Positions 33,800 to 42,133 of a stretch of 64,000 nucleotides of DNA are shown here, in pieces. The DNA is taken from positions 1 to 64,000 of the forward strand of contig NZ_JAFELM010000034.1 in assembly GCF_016890225.1 (NCBI RefSeq), written 5' to 3'. Within the stretch, counting starts at the first letter, position 1, and each line of letters opens with the position of its first letter. The translations under genes and the position numbers were made by a program. The notes under the pieces are model-generated. The model was not told the DNA's origin. It did not search any database and was given only the letters and a program-made list of their open reading frames with translations. The stretch comes from Bacillus suaedaesalsae. Its GTDB lineage: Bacteria; Bacillota; Bacilli; Bacillales; SA4.

Positions 33800-35116
33800 A
33801 TGAATGCAGTCGTAATAGCAGTACTAGTCATGCTTATTTTGAGCTTAGCTCGTTTAAATGTAGTTGTTTCATTAGTAATTGGTGCATTAATCGGAGGTGT
33901 AGTTGGAGGACTTGGATTGACTTCAACGATTGAAGTATTTAGCGCAGGATTAGGTAATAGTGCGGAGGTAGCTCTTAGTTATGCATTACTTGGCAGTTTC
34001 GCTGTTGCGATATCAAGAACAGGTTTACCAAAAGCATTAGTAAATGCTTCCCTTAAAATTGTGGGTAAGCAAGGAGATTCAAAGCGCAAGTCTTTATCAA
34101 AGGTAGCCATTATCTTAATTATTTTAATTATGTCGGTCTTTTCGCAAAACGTAATACCGATTCACATTGCATTTATTCCAATTTTAATTCCACCATTATT
34201 ATTAGTATTTAATAAGTTACAACTAGACAGACGTTTAATCGCATCTGTTATCACATTTGGATTAGTAACACCATATATGTTGTTACCAACTGGATTTGGT
34301 GCCATTTTTCATGATATTGTTCAAACAAACATGGCAGAAAGTGGGCTTACAGTCGCAAGAGAGGATATCCCAATGGCGATGATTATTCCTTCTATTGGTA
34401 TGGTAGTTGGTTTACTCATTGCAGTGTTCTTCTCATATCGCAAAAAAAAATCCTACACGGATATTGCCATTTCAGAAGATAATCAGAAAGAATCGTTTAC
34501 ATTAAAAGGCTTACTCTTTGCTGGGGTGGCTATTATTGCTTCCTTAGCTGTTCAATTAACAACAGACTCTATGATTATGGGTGCATTAGCAGGTATTGTA
34601 ATTGTGGCATTAAGCGGGAAAGTGAAATGGAATGATACAGATACAGTTCTAACAAAAGGAATGAAAATGATGTCCTTTATCGGATTTGTGATGTTGGCGG
34701 CATCTGGATTTGCCAATGTTATGAAAGAAACAGGTCACGTTGAATTATTAGTAAACGAAGCTTCAGACTTGTTGAATGGTAACCAACAACTAGGTATACT
34801 TATGATGCTACTCGTAGGCTTATTAGTGACGATGGGAATTGGATCTTCCTTCTCAACGGTGCCAATTATCGCCACTATTTTCGTACCATTAAGTTTAGAA
34901 CTTGGTTTAAGCCCATTGGCAACTATTGCGATTATTGGGACAGCAGGGGCATTAGGTGACGCAGGTTCACCAGCCTCTGATAGTACGTTAGGACCAACTT
35001 CGGGATTAAATGCAGATGGTCAGCACAATCACATTTGGGATACAACTGTGCCAACATTTATTCACTACAACATTCCATTAATTATCTTTGGTTGGATTGC
35101 AGCTATCATTTTATAA
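33800..35116 (+). CDS. yuiF: YuiF, Na+/H+ antiporter-like amino-acid permease
   Basis: This 438-aa membrane protein has about 11-12 TM segments and is YuiF-like (NhaC-like / histidine permease-related group). Conserved features are SQNVIPIHIAFIPILIPPLL, the GALGDAGSPASDSTLGPTSG loop near the C-terminus and TTVPTFIHYNIPL. ATG 33800 is set by AGGAGG 7 nt upstream; the frame reaches TTG 33770 without an SD. Substrate is not certain: amino acid uptake or Na+/H+ exchange. The 21-bp repeat array lies 140 bp upstream. Confidence 0.85.
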   Translation: MNAVVIAVLVMLILSLARLNVVVSLVIGALIGGVVGGLGLTSTIEVFSAGLGNSAEVALSYALLGSFAVAISRTGLPKALVNASLKIVGKQGDSKRKSLSKVAIILIILIMSVFSQNVIPIHIAFIPILIPPLLLVFNKLQLDRRLIASVITFGLVTPYMLLPTGFGAIFHDIVQTNMAESGLTVAREDIPMAMIIPSIGMVVGLLIAVFFSYRKKKSYTDIAISEDNQKESFTLKGLLFAGVAIIASLAVQLTTDSMIMGALAGIVIVALSGKVKWNDTDTVLTKGMKMMSFIGFVMLAASGFANVMKETGHVELLVNEASDLLNGNQQLGILMMLLVGLLVTMGIGSSFSTVPIIATIFVPLSLELGLSPLATIAIIGTAGALGDAGSPASDSTLGPTSGLNADGQHNHIWDTTVPTFIHYNIPLIIFGWIAAIIL

Positions 35117-35258
35117 ATTTTTTTGAGACTCATTTGGGTCTCTTTTTCTTTTTTATGTAGGATACTAGACATAAAAGGCGAAATTTATAGAAAGAGACCT
35201 TTTAAAAAGGTCAAACCTGACGAAGGATAGTTCTTTAATAATAAAAGGAGGTATCAAG

Positions 35259-35858
35259 ATGTACTTTGGAAAAGAAAAAGCAAAGAAAAATGGTGATCGT
35301 GTACCGCCGAACCAAAATGTGACAACAACGTTCCCAGTATTACACCACGGTAATATACCTTTCTATAAGCAAGATCTTTCAGATTGGAATTTAAACATCT
35401 TTGGATTAGTAGAAAATCCGATAACATACTCCTTTACACATATTCAAAATTTGGCAGCTGTTACGATTAGCAATGATATACATTGTGTTACTGGCTGGTC
35501 TAAATTAGATACCGGATGGGAAGGTGTTTCGACACTAGAGGTTGTGAAGGCGGCAAAGCCTCTGCCTGAAGCGAAATATGTCATTCTTCATGCAGAGGAG
35601 GGCTGGACAACAAATCTTCCGGTACAAGACTTCTTGAAGGAGACAAGCTTACTCGCCTTTGCTCATGATGGAAAGCCACTCACGCCTGAGCACGGCTATC
35701 CACTACGAGCTGTAATTCCGCATCTCTACTTCTGGAAAAGTGCAAAGTGGCTTAGAGGGATTGAATTCACGAAGGAAGATCGAGCTGGTTTTTGGGAGAA
35801 GAACGGCTACCATATGTATGGAGATCCGTGGGAAGAACAAAGATTTAGTTTTGATTAA
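35259..35858 (+). CDS. yuiH: YuiH, sulfite-oxidase-like molybdopterin protein
   Basis: This 199-aa protein is a single oxidoreductase molybdopterin-binding domain (SUOX fold). The Mo-ligand Cys is in ISNDIHCVTGWSKLD. Other conserved parts are HAEEGWTTNLPVQDF and GYPLRAVIPHLYFWKSAKW. No signal peptide and no dimerisation domain, so it is a short cytosolic member like B. subtilis YuiH. Substrate unknown. AAGGAGG precedes ATG 35259. It overlaps the DUF4269 gene by one base. Confidence 0.9.
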   Translation: MYFGKEKAKKNGDRVPPNQNVTTTFPVLHHGNIPFYKQDLSDWNLNIFGLVENPITYSFTHIQNLAAVTISNDIHCVTGWSKLDTGWEGVSTLEVVKAAKPLPEAKYVILHAEEGWTTNLPVQDFLKETSLLAFAHDGKPLTPEHGYPLRAVIPHLYFWKSAKWLRGIEFTKEDRAGFWEKNGYHMYGDPWEEQRFSFD

Positions 35859-36403
35859 TGGGGGGATCGGAACTGTTTGAGAACATTGAATATTTGAATT
35901 CAGGAACAAGTAAACAAAAGAAGGCTTACCATGTGATTCAATTGTTAGGAATCATGGACGAATTAGCGATTTATACCCCTGTTTTATGTGGGACTATTCC
36001 ATTGGGAATTGACCTGCCCCAATCTGATTTAGATATTATTATGTATGTAAAAGATTTTCCATTGTTTGAAAGAAAGCTTCTTGACCAATTTAGTCATCAT
36101 GAGAAATTTCGTCTCAAATCTACCATCATGCGAAATGAAAAAGTGATTAAAGCGAATTTTTACTATCAAGGCTTTGAATTCGAGTTATTTGGCCAAAACA
36201 AGCCTGTACATGAGCAGTATGCGTATTTACATATGGTGATTGAGCATAACCTGTTAGTAAAAAATCCAAAGTGGAAAGAAAAAGTGATTCAATTAAAGAA
36301 ACAAGGATACAAAACAGAACCGGCTTTTTGTACATTATTGAATGTATCGGGTGATCCCTATGATCAATTAATTGAATATGGTGTGTTACAAGGATTTATT
36401 TAG
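35858..36403 (+). CDS. DUF4269 nucleotidyltransferase-like protein
   Basis: This 181-aa DUF4269 protein carries a nucleotidyltransferase-type motif CGTIPLGIDLPQSDLDIIMY (G-x..-D-x-D) and an acidic partner in YYQGFEFELFGQ. Function unknown. ATG 35858 overlaps the yuiH stop (TTAATG) but lacks an upstream SD. GGGGGG lies inside the frame, 6 nt before an in-frame CTG at 35873, so the true start may be CTG giving (M)FENIEYLNSG, which looks like the usual family N-terminus. Confidence 0.82.
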   Translation: MGGSELFENIEYLNSGTSKQKKAYHVIQLLGIMDELAIYTPVLCGTIPLGIDLPQSDLDIIMYVKDFPLFERKLLDQFSHHEKFRLKSTIMRNEKVIKANFYYQGFEFELFGQNKPVHEQYAYLHMVIEHNLLVKNPKWKEKVIQLKKQGYKTEPAFCTLLNVSGDPYDQLIEYGVLQGFI

Positions 36404-36419
36404 AGGGGAAGGAATTGGG

Positions 36420-36632
36420 ATGGCTAGTTTAATATTATTAGTATTATTAATTATTGGTGCTTTTATTTTAACAAGAAGAGGTAAGTCAAAAAGCGATTCC
36501 TTTATTCATTATAAGCCGTTTGATGCGATGATTAATGGTACGGGGGACCATTTTACGACAGAATCCGTGAATGATTCAAAGCATAATATACAATATGAAG
36601 AAAAAACAAAAGAGATAGAAAAGGAATTATAA
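36420..36632 (+). CDS. Small membrane-anchored protein (DUF3951-like)
   Basis: This 70-aa protein has one N-terminal TM segment (SLILLVLLIIGAFILT), a basic RRGKSKS stop-transfer, and a polar tail with IHYKPFDAMINGTGDHF. The YKPFD pattern recalls DUF3951, but I am not certain. ATG 36420 follows GGGGAAGG. It follows the DUF4269 gene by 16 nt and is likely in the same transcript. Confidence 0.65.
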   Translation: MASLILLVLLIIGAFILTRRGKSKSDSFIHYKPFDAMINGTGDHFTTESVNDSKHNIQYEEKTKEIEKEL

Positions 36633-36644
36633 GTATAAAGTGCT

Positions 36645-37109
36645 TTAAGATTTTTTCACCAACCACAGAAAGAATTTATAATGTAGTAATAAAAAATAAA
36701 TTAAAAATGGATAGCTTAATGCAGAATACCATATTTTCCATTCATTGTATTTAATAAATCCAAATATATAAGCAGTAAACTCAAATACAACTGTTAGCAA
36801 AGTGAAGAATAAGACATAGAGGATTCTCCATTTTAACGGTTTATTAAAAGGATAAAAGTTCAGTAGTAGGATATTCGTACAAAAATATAGAACTACTTGT
36901 CCAATTAATGGAGGGATTTGGATTCCCGGCTTATCCAAAACATAAGTCTTATATTTTACTGCTAACACTGTATCAACAAGCAGACCGAACAATGTAGCGA
37001 ATATAGATGTTGTATATAGTTCATACAGTTTAATTTTCTTAGGGATAAAAAAAGCTGCTACTACGATAAGTACGCTTGTCGTATAGATAAAAACAGTTTG
37101 TAATTCCAA
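36645..37109 (-). CDS. CBO0543-family membrane protein, paralogue A
   Basis: A 154-aa protein with five hydrophobic segments that fits the CBO0543 family of unknown function. Segments include VFIYTTSVLIVVAAFFI and FATLFGLLVDTVLAVKYKTY, then FYPFNKPLKWRILYVLFF. It is the most divergent of three related membrane proteins within 3.6 kb (others at 38173 and 39606). SD AGGAGAGTGG before ATG 37109. Confidence 0.7.
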   Translation of the reverse strand: MELQTVFIYTTSVLIVVAAFFIPKKIKLYELYTTSIFATLFGLLVDTVLAVKYKTYVLDKPGIQIPPLIGQVVLYFCTNILLLNFYPFNKPLKWRILYVLFFTLLTVVFEFTAYIFGFIKYNEWKIWYSALSYPFLIYFLLLHYKFFLWLVKKS

Positions 37110-37246
37110 TTATCCACTCTCCTAATCGTGCGACATTTCTCCGATAATTCCTGTTTTACAAAAGTTTCCCCCTCCCTCTAAAGAACTATTCTATTTTAGT
37201 GGTGAAAAAAGACCGATTCCTACTGGATTCAGTCTATTATATTTCA

Positions 37247-37561
37247 CTATGCTATTAACTTTAGCCCAATGGCCGAACTTATAATCATGGAGATGAACAG
37301 TATGCGCAGCCAGTCTTTCGCTTCTCCGTATAAAATCATACCAAAGATTGCCCCACCAGATGCGCCAATTCCTGTCCAAATTGCATAGGCTGTTCCCATC
37401 GGTAATGTTTTCATTGATAACGATAAAAATAAAAAGCTTCCTGCAAATCCAATGACTAACAAAATGATAGAGAAGACACTTTTTTCATGATGATATTTAT
37501 TAATCATTGTTACACCAAACATTTCAAAGAGACCAGCGAGTAAAAGCATAAACCATGCCAT
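37247..37561 (-). CDS. gdnD: Guanidinium exporter subunit GdnD (YkkD), SMR family
   Basis: This 104-aa SMR protein has four TM segments. The TM1 Glu of SMR transporters is in LLAGLFEMFGVTMI, and the TM3 motif MGTAYAIWTGIGASGGAIFG is typical. Together with YkkC it forms a heteromeric, proton-coupled guanidinium exporter. ATG 37561 overlaps the gdnC stop in TAATG, so the pair is translationally coupled. The guanidine-I riboswitch upstream of gdnC strongly supports the function. Confidence 0.9.
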   Translation of the reverse strand: MAWFMLLLAGLFEMFGVTMINKYHHEKSVFSIILLVIGFAGSFLFLSLSMKTLPMGTAYAIWTGIGASGGAIFGMILYGEAKDWLRILFISMIISSAIGLKLIA

Positions 37562-37899
37562 TAGCTACCAACTCCTTCTGATGTCTCTTTTGTTACGAGT
37601 TTTAATCCAATCACTCCGACTAACAAGAGACCAATTAATAATAGTTTTACTATTTGAATCGGCTCATTGAAAAATATCATTTCAGATAGAACAGTCCCGG
37701 CTGTTCCTAACCCTACGAAAACAGCGTACACTGTTCCGACTGGTAATTTCTTACCGGCCATGATCATGACATAAAAGCTAACCGTAATTGCAAGAATGGT
37801 GCCAATCCACTCCCATGCGTTAGTTGCATGTTTTAAACCAATTACCCAACCAACCTCAAACAACGCAGCAACAACTACTGCGAACCAAGTTCTATTCAA
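37561..37899 (-). CDS. gdnC: Guanidinium exporter subunit GdnC (YkkC), SMR family
   Basis: This 112-aa SMR protein has four TM segments, TM1 Glu in [18 protein letters not shown], and [19 protein letters not shown] in TM3. It is the first gene of the two-gene operon. AGGAGTG lies before ATG 37899. Expression should rise with guanidine because the leader contains a guanidine-I riboswitch with an overlapping terminator. Confidence 0.92.
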   Translation of the reverse strand: MNRTWFAVVVAALFEVGWVIGLKHATNAWEWIGTILAITVSFYVMIMAGKKLPVGTVYAVFVGLGTAGTVLSEMIFFNEPIQIVKLLLIGLLLVGVIGLKLVTKETSEGVGS

Positions 37900-37924
37900 A
37901 ATTACTCACTCCTAAATTCAAATA

Positions 37925-38037
37925 AAAAAACCTAAGAAATCAAGTGTATGATCTCCCAGGCTTTTATCCTTCCGTGACACAGCAAAAGGCTGTGAGTTTT
38001 CTCTCGGACCAGTCCAAGCCAGCTTGCGGAACCCTAG
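37925..38037 (-). promoter_or_regulatory. Guanidine-I riboswitch (ykkC) with terminator expression platform
   Basis: The aptamer covers 38037-37952 on the minus strand. Consensus blocks read in order: CTAGGGTTCCG, GGTCCGAGAGA, ACGGAAGGATAAAAGCC and GGGAGA. The 3' strand CCTGGGAGATCA (37960-37949) can alternatively pair with TGATTTCTTAGG, which is followed by TTTTTTT, forming an intrinsic terminator at about 37960-37924. Guanidine binding would hold GGGAGA in the aptamer, prevent the terminator and switch gdnCD on. Seen directly; the class is well established. Confidence 0.95.
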
Positions 38038-38172
38038 AAAACATTTCAATATTAATTTACTTATTATAATTATTATTTCGGATTTCTTCAAGAGCGATGC
38101 GACTTATCTAATGAATAATATCAATAGCCTACGGTAAAATATTGAAATAGTAAAGCTTTGGGAGGTGTTTTC

Positions 38173-38745
38173 ATGAGTGGACCACAACAGGAAATGTTCC
38201 GAGAAATGGTTGATAAACAGGAAAACTTAACAAATTTAGGAATAGATTATTGGATGAAATACTCACATTTTGGTACGTGGCAGTTTTGGGTGAACCTTTT
38301 GCTATTACTTGTTCCTATTCTTATTGTTTATTTAAAAATTGATCGAAAGGATATCTTTCGCATCGGCTTTTTTGGTTTTACAGTACATGTACTATTTGCT
38401 TATATAGACTCTTCAGGGATTCGATTAGGACTGTGGGGCTATCCATATCAAGTAATTCCATTTCTCCCTAGCTTCTCGCTAGACGCAGCTATTATTCCGG
38501 TGACCATTATGCTAATCTATCAGTGGACCATCCGAAATGGGAAGAACTTTTATTTCGTTTCAATCATTGCAGCTCTCGTTTTTGGCTTTGGTTTTAAACC
38601 TCTATTAGTTATGATTGGTCTATTTGAAAAATATAAATGGATTAATTACTTTTATATCTATTTAATTTACCAGTTGTTATTTTTGGTAGGCTATTGGTTA
38701 ACAAAGATATTTCTAAGGCTTCATCTAAAAAGTAAGGAATCATAA
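38173..38745 (+). CDS. CBO0543-family membrane protein, paralogue B
   Basis: This 190-aa protein has about five TM segments. LGLWGYPYQVIPFLPSFSLD and IPVTIMLIYQW align well with LQLWSYKYQFFKLIPRLNP and PVFYMLIYQTF of paralogue C (39606). CBO0543 family, unknown function. ATG 38173 is set by GGGAGGTG 8 nt upstream; the frame extends to 38158 without an SD. Placed between the gdnCD operon (divergent) and the cold-shock gene. Confidence 0.75.
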   Translation: MSGPQQEMFREMVDKQENLTNLGIDYWMKYSHFGTWQFWVNLLLLLVPILIVYLKIDRKDIFRIGFFGFTVHVLFAYIDSSGIRLGLWGYPYQVIPFLPSFSLDAAIIPVTIMLIYQWTIRNGKNFYFVSIIAALVFGFGFKPLLVMIGLFEKYKWINYFYIYLIYQLLFLVGYWLTKIFLRLHLKSKES

Positions 38746-38847
38746 TTTTTGTTTAAATGGAAATGTATGAAAAAAGCTATTACATGGAAATAATATAAAG
38801 GCACGGTCGAAAGATGTGTATTTTTATTATTAGGAGGCAACAAAGAG

Positions 38848-39048
38848 ATGGAACGCGGTAAAGTAAAATGGTTTAACAGTGAAAAAGGTTTTGGATTTAT
38901 TGAGCGTGAAGGCGGAGAAGATGTATTCGTTCACTTCTCAGCAATTCAAGGTGAAGGATTTAAGTCCCTTGATGAAGGTCAAGAAGTAACGTTTGAGATT
39001 GAAAACGGACAACGTGGACCTCAAGCAACTAACGTTCATAAAGCTTAA
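38848..39048 (+). CDS. Cold-shock protein (Csp family)
   Basis: This 66-aa OB-fold RNA chaperone has RNP1 KGFGFIERE and RNP2 DVFVHFSAI, both complete. It binds single-stranded RNA/DNA and unfolds mRNA structure at low temperature. B. subtilis has CspB, CspC and CspD; I cannot say which this is. AGGAGG lies about 12 nt before ATG 38848. A long, perfect terminator follows. Confidence 0.95.
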   Translation: MERGKVKWFNSEKGFGFIEREGGEDVFVHFSAIQGEGFKSLDEGQEVTFEIENGQRGPQATNVHKA

Positions 39049-39080
39049 ATAAGCGAAAATTAATGTTTTTCACTAATAAA

Positions 39081-39126
39081 AACAGACTGTAATATCTAAA
39101 TTAGATATTATTAGTCTGTTTTTTTA
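39081..39126 (+). terminator. Intrinsic terminator of csp
   Basis: AACAGACTG/TAGTCTGTT arms enclose AATATCTAA/TTAGATATT, giving an almost continuous 18-bp stem with T-run. Confidence 0.9.
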
Positions 39127-39192
39127 TGTCTTTATTTAGGAGGTTATTTTAATAATTTATCGAACAATAACTCTTAGTTAGGAGTGATAGAA

Positions 39193-39615
39193 GTGAACAT
39201 AAAAGGGATCAATCATTTGCTATATTCAGTAACTGATTTAGAACATTCAATTAAGTTTTATGAGAACGTTTTTGGTGCAAAGCTTTTGGTTAAGGGGAAC
39301 AATACAGCTTATTTGGATTTAGCAGGGATATGGCTAGCACTGAATGTTGAAAAAGATATTCCACGTAATGAAATACACGCTTCCTACACACATCTTGCGT
39401 TTTCAATAGAGGATGAAGAATTTAATGAATTCTATCAGAATTTAATAAAATTAAATGTAACTATTTTAAATGGACGCAATCGCGATGCACGTGATAAACG
39501 CTCTATTTATTTTACAGATCCAGATGGCCATAAGTTCGAATTCCACACAGGTACCCTAATTGATCGAATACGTTACTATAAACATGAAAAGCTACATATG
39601 GAGTTTTATGATTGA
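39193..39615 (+). CDS. fosB: Metallothiol transferase FosB (fosfomycin resistance)
   Basis: This 140-aa VOC-superfamily enzyme adds a thiol, bacillithiol in Bacillus, to fosfomycin. Metal ligands are in IKGINHLLYSV (His), SYTHLAFSIED (His) and HKFEFHTGTL (Glu). SIYFTDPDGHKFEFHTGTL is diagnostic for FosB. GTG 39193 is preferred over GTG 39184 because AGGAG lies 8 nt upstream and family proteins begin IKGINHLL. It converges on paralogue C with a 10-bp overlap at the 3' ends. Confidence 0.94.
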   Translation: MNIKGINHLLYSVTDLEHSIKFYENVFGAKLLVKGNNTAYLDLAGIWLALNVEKDIPRNEIHASYTHLAFSIEDEEFNEFYQNLIKLNVTILNGRNRDARDKRSIYFTDPDGHKFEFHTGTLIDRIRYYKHEKLHMEFYD

Positions 39616-40160
39616 TTACGTCTTTCGATACGAAGTAGTATTTGCAATACAGCTTTTACAAATAAGCCTAATAAGATGTAGCAAGGAAAGGAGTACCAAT
39701 GCTCCCACTTGTTCGGCAAATAAATATCTAACCATATGAATATAGGTTCGGCAATAAAGGATGCAACGGCAGAAAAAAGAGTCATGGCTATAACAAAGCT
39801 CTTCCAGGTTCGGAAGGTTTGATAAATAAGCATATAGAAAACAGGAAGAATGCAATAATCCACAGGGTTCAAACGTGGTATTAGCTTGAAAAATTGATAC
39901 TTATAGCTCCATAACTGCAGCTCCACACCTAGGTCATCAAGAAATACAGCAAGCATGCTAATAATGGAACCATAAAGAAGAGTCTCGATCATCGCTTTTC
40001 TTTTTACTAGTAAGAAAAAAATAATCCAAGGTAAAACGATAAACAGGGCTAAAAGCCACCATTGAAAGGTAAATAAAATTTCATGAATGAAATACTCCAT
40101 TCTAAGTTCCGCTAAGTGTCGGTCAACCATTTTCACGTCTTCAAACGATGGATGCTTCAT
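39606..40160 (-). CDS. CBO0543-family membrane protein, paralogue C
   Basis: A 184-aa protein with five TM segments. Family-type blocks are VFLDDLGVELQLWSYKYQFF and ILPVFYMLIYQTFRTWKSF. It is clearly paralogous to the 38173 product. The N-terminus is soluble (HPSFEDVKMVDRHLAELRMEY). ATG 40160 with SD AAGGAGTTAAG. Function unknown. Its stop lies inside the end of fosB on the other strand. Confidence 0.75.
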   Translation of the reverse strand: MKHPSFEDVKMVDRHLAELRMEYFIHEILFTFQWWLLALFIVLPWIIFFLLVKRKAMIETLLYGSIISMLAVFLDDLGVELQLWSYKYQFFKLIPRLNPVDYCILPVFYMLIYQTFRTWKSFVIAMTLFSAVASFIAEPIFIWLDIYLPNKWEHWYSFPCYILLGLFVKAVLQILLRIERRNQS

Positions 40161-40319
40161 ATACTTAACTCCTTATGAGTTGGAATAAGAGTGCATTTAG
40201 TTAGGTAATGACGACCATCTCTTGTATCATATTAGTATGTAACAAAACGAACCTTTTACTCTCGTTGTCCAAAATCAGAGGGCTCAAAAGGTAGCCCTCC
40301 CAATTAGATATCCGGTAAA

Positions 40320-40514
40320 TTATCTACCTAAAAGTGCCCTAATTGCTTTGTATAGAATTACGAGCGCAAATATTAAAACAATAACAAACACGATTGGTGC
40401 AATAAATGTCATTAGAGTAGCTAAAAAAGGTACGGATGCGACTGCAGATGTCGGTAAAAAAAGTAATGCAAGACCAGCAAGAACGGCTGCCAAAAATAAG
40501 AAGATTAATTCCAT
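40320..40514 (-). CDS. Small two-TM membrane protein, 64 aa
   Basis: A 64-residue hydrophobic protein: TM1 ELIFLFLAAVLAGLALLFL, TM2 IAPIVFVIVLIFALVILYK, and a basic end RALLGR. GGAGGGAG lies 6 nt before ATG 40514, which decides the start; the frame extends further 5' through non-coding DNA. I do not recognise the family. Confidence 0.7.
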   Translation of the reverse strand: MELIFLFLAAVLAGLALLFLPTSAVASVPFLATLMTFIAPIVFVIVLIFALVILYKAIRALLGR

Positions 40515-40665
40515 AAATCTCCCTCCTTTCATTAATAATATATGAAAGAATGTTGCCGTTGGTAAGGATGGATTAGCCCTTTTTAGTAGGATAATAGAGC
40601 GAATTTTCACTTTGTATAATAGTTGTTTAGGGCTATTGTCACGAGTTTGAGTAAGGAGAGATTGT

Positions 40666-41571
40666 ATGAATAAGGATTGGTATTTAGATATTCCCACTCT
40701 AGAAACGGAGCATTATCGATTACGTGGAATGACAGAAGCAGATGCACCACTTCTGTTTGCATTTATGTCTGACAAAGATACGATGAAATACATTACTCCC
40801 AATCCAGTACAGACAACAGAAGAACTAAAAGAGTCTATTGAGTCTAGCATTCAAAACTTCTACATGCAAAAAGAATTGCCCTGGGTAATTGTCCATAAGC
40901 AAAATGAAGAGATCATCGGAATGTTTAGATTTCATAAACTGAATTTATGGCATCAAAAAACAGAAATGGGAGTAGTGATTCGAAAGGAATATCAACGAAC
41001 AGGCGTAATGACTGAAATATTAACGATGATGCTTTCTTTTGGTTTTACTACTCTTGGCTTAAATCGAATTGTGGGGGATATTTTCGCTGAAAATAAAGGC
41101 TCCCAAAAGTTACTCACTACTTTTGGATTTCATCAAGATGGTGTCTTGAGACAAACTGATTTTGATGGTGTTAACTTTCATGATACGGTTGTCTATTCGA
41201 TGCTGAAAGAAGAATTTGAAAGAAAACAAACGATACATTTATTGAAAGAGGCACTTGAACATAGTTGGTCTCTTCAATCTAGTTCAAAGTGGACAGTAGA
41301 TAATCCGGCATGTGGACAATGTGGTGTGACTTCTCTAGTTGTTCATGATTATTTAGGTGGGGATATAGCGAAAACGAGGGTAGACGGCCATTGGCACTTT
41401 TTTAATATATTAAATGGATCACGTCATGATTTTACGGGCTCACAATTTGCTGTGCTACCTCACTATGATGATGTACCAAGTTCAAGAGAGGAAGCCTACT
41501 TAGACACAAATGAAAGTCAATATACATATTTAAAACAAGCCGTAAAAGAATATATAGATAAGAGGAATTAA
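40666..41571 (+). CDS. GNAT acetyltransferase fused to a YunG-like domain
   Basis: A 301-aa two-domain protein. Residues about 1-182 form a RimJ/RimL-type GNAT domain (ETEHYRLRGMTEADAPLLFA; the acetyl-CoA loop IRKEYQRTGVMTEILTMM, where T replaces the usual second Gly; FGFHQDGVLRQ at the end). Residues about 190-298 match the stand-alone YunG family (HSWSLQSSSKWTVDNPACGQ, then CGVTSLVVHDYLGGD and WHFFNILNGSRHDFTGSQF). No domain break is visible in the DNA. SD AAGGAGAG before ATG 40666. It is followed 13 nt later by a nucleotidase gene. Confidence 0.82.
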   Translation: MNKDWYLDIPTLETEHYRLRGMTEADAPLLFAFMSDKDTMKYITPNPVQTTEELKESIESSIQNFYMQKELPWVIVHKQNEEIIGMFRFHKLNLWHQKTEMGVVIRKEYQRTGVMTEILTMMLSFGFTTLGLNRIVGDIFAENKGSQKLLTTFGFHQDGVLRQTDFDGVNFHDTVVYSMLKEEFERKQTIHLLKEALEHSWSLQSSSKWTVDNPACGQCGVTSLVVHDYLGGDIAKTRVDGHWHFFNILNGSRHDFTGSQFAVLPHYDDVPSSREEAYLDTNESQYTYLKQAVKEYIDKRN

Positions 41572-41584
41572 AGAGGTAAACGAA

Positions 41585-42133
41585 ATGGCTACAATATTAC
41601 TCGATATGGATTCAGTTATCTGTGATTTAATGACTGATTGGCATAAAAAATATAATGAAGAGTATCAAGATTCACTTACTGTTGAAAATTTAAAATGCTG
41701 GAAATCTGAAAAGTACGTAAAGCCTGAGTGTGGTATGAAAATTTATGATTACTTAACAGAACCAGGTTTATTTCTGAATCTTAAACCTCTTCCGAATGCG
41801 AAGGAAGTCATTGAACGATTATCTCAAAAACATGAGCTACTCATCGTAACGAGCAGTGTTTCAACAGCTTTTGCAGAAAAAGAGCTTTGGATCAACGAAC
41901 ATCTACCTATTATTGGGAAGGAAAATATGATTTTTACTCACAAAAAAGATAAAGTCTGTGGTGATTTATTGTTCGATGATGCACCTCATAACTTACATTC
42001 GTTTCAAGCAACAGGCAGAATTGCGATCGCAATGGATTATCCATATAACAGAATGGTTAATGTTCCTAGAGTGAAAAATTGGCTCGAGTTTGAGAGAGGA
42101 ATCATAGAGAATTGGTGGGGAATAAAACAGTGA
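41585..42133 (+). CDS. 5'(3')-deoxyribonucleotidase-like HAD phosphatase (NT5C type)
   Basis: This 182-aa HAD enzyme of the NT5C family has motif I ILLDMDSVICDL with the nucleophile and acid Asp, motif II LLIVTSSVS, and the late acidic motif GDLLFDDAPHNLHSF. Relatives remove phosphate from deoxynucleotides. AGAGGTAAACGAA before ATG 41585. Its stop overlaps the next gene's start in GTGA. Confidence 0.85.
   Translation: MATILLDMDSVICDLMTDWHKKYNEEYQDSLTVENLKCWKSEKYVKPECGMKIYDYLTEPGLFLNLKPLPNAKEVIERLSQKHELLIVTSSVSTAFAEKELWINEHLPIIGKENMIFTHKKDKVCGDLLFDDAPHNLHSFQATGRIAIAMDYPYNRMVNVPRVKNWLEFERGIIENWWGIKQ

Noticed and set aside
40222-40265. ECF promoter TGTAAC...CGTT
   Set aside because: The spacer is 19 nt and no plus-strand gene follows directly, so it is likely chance.
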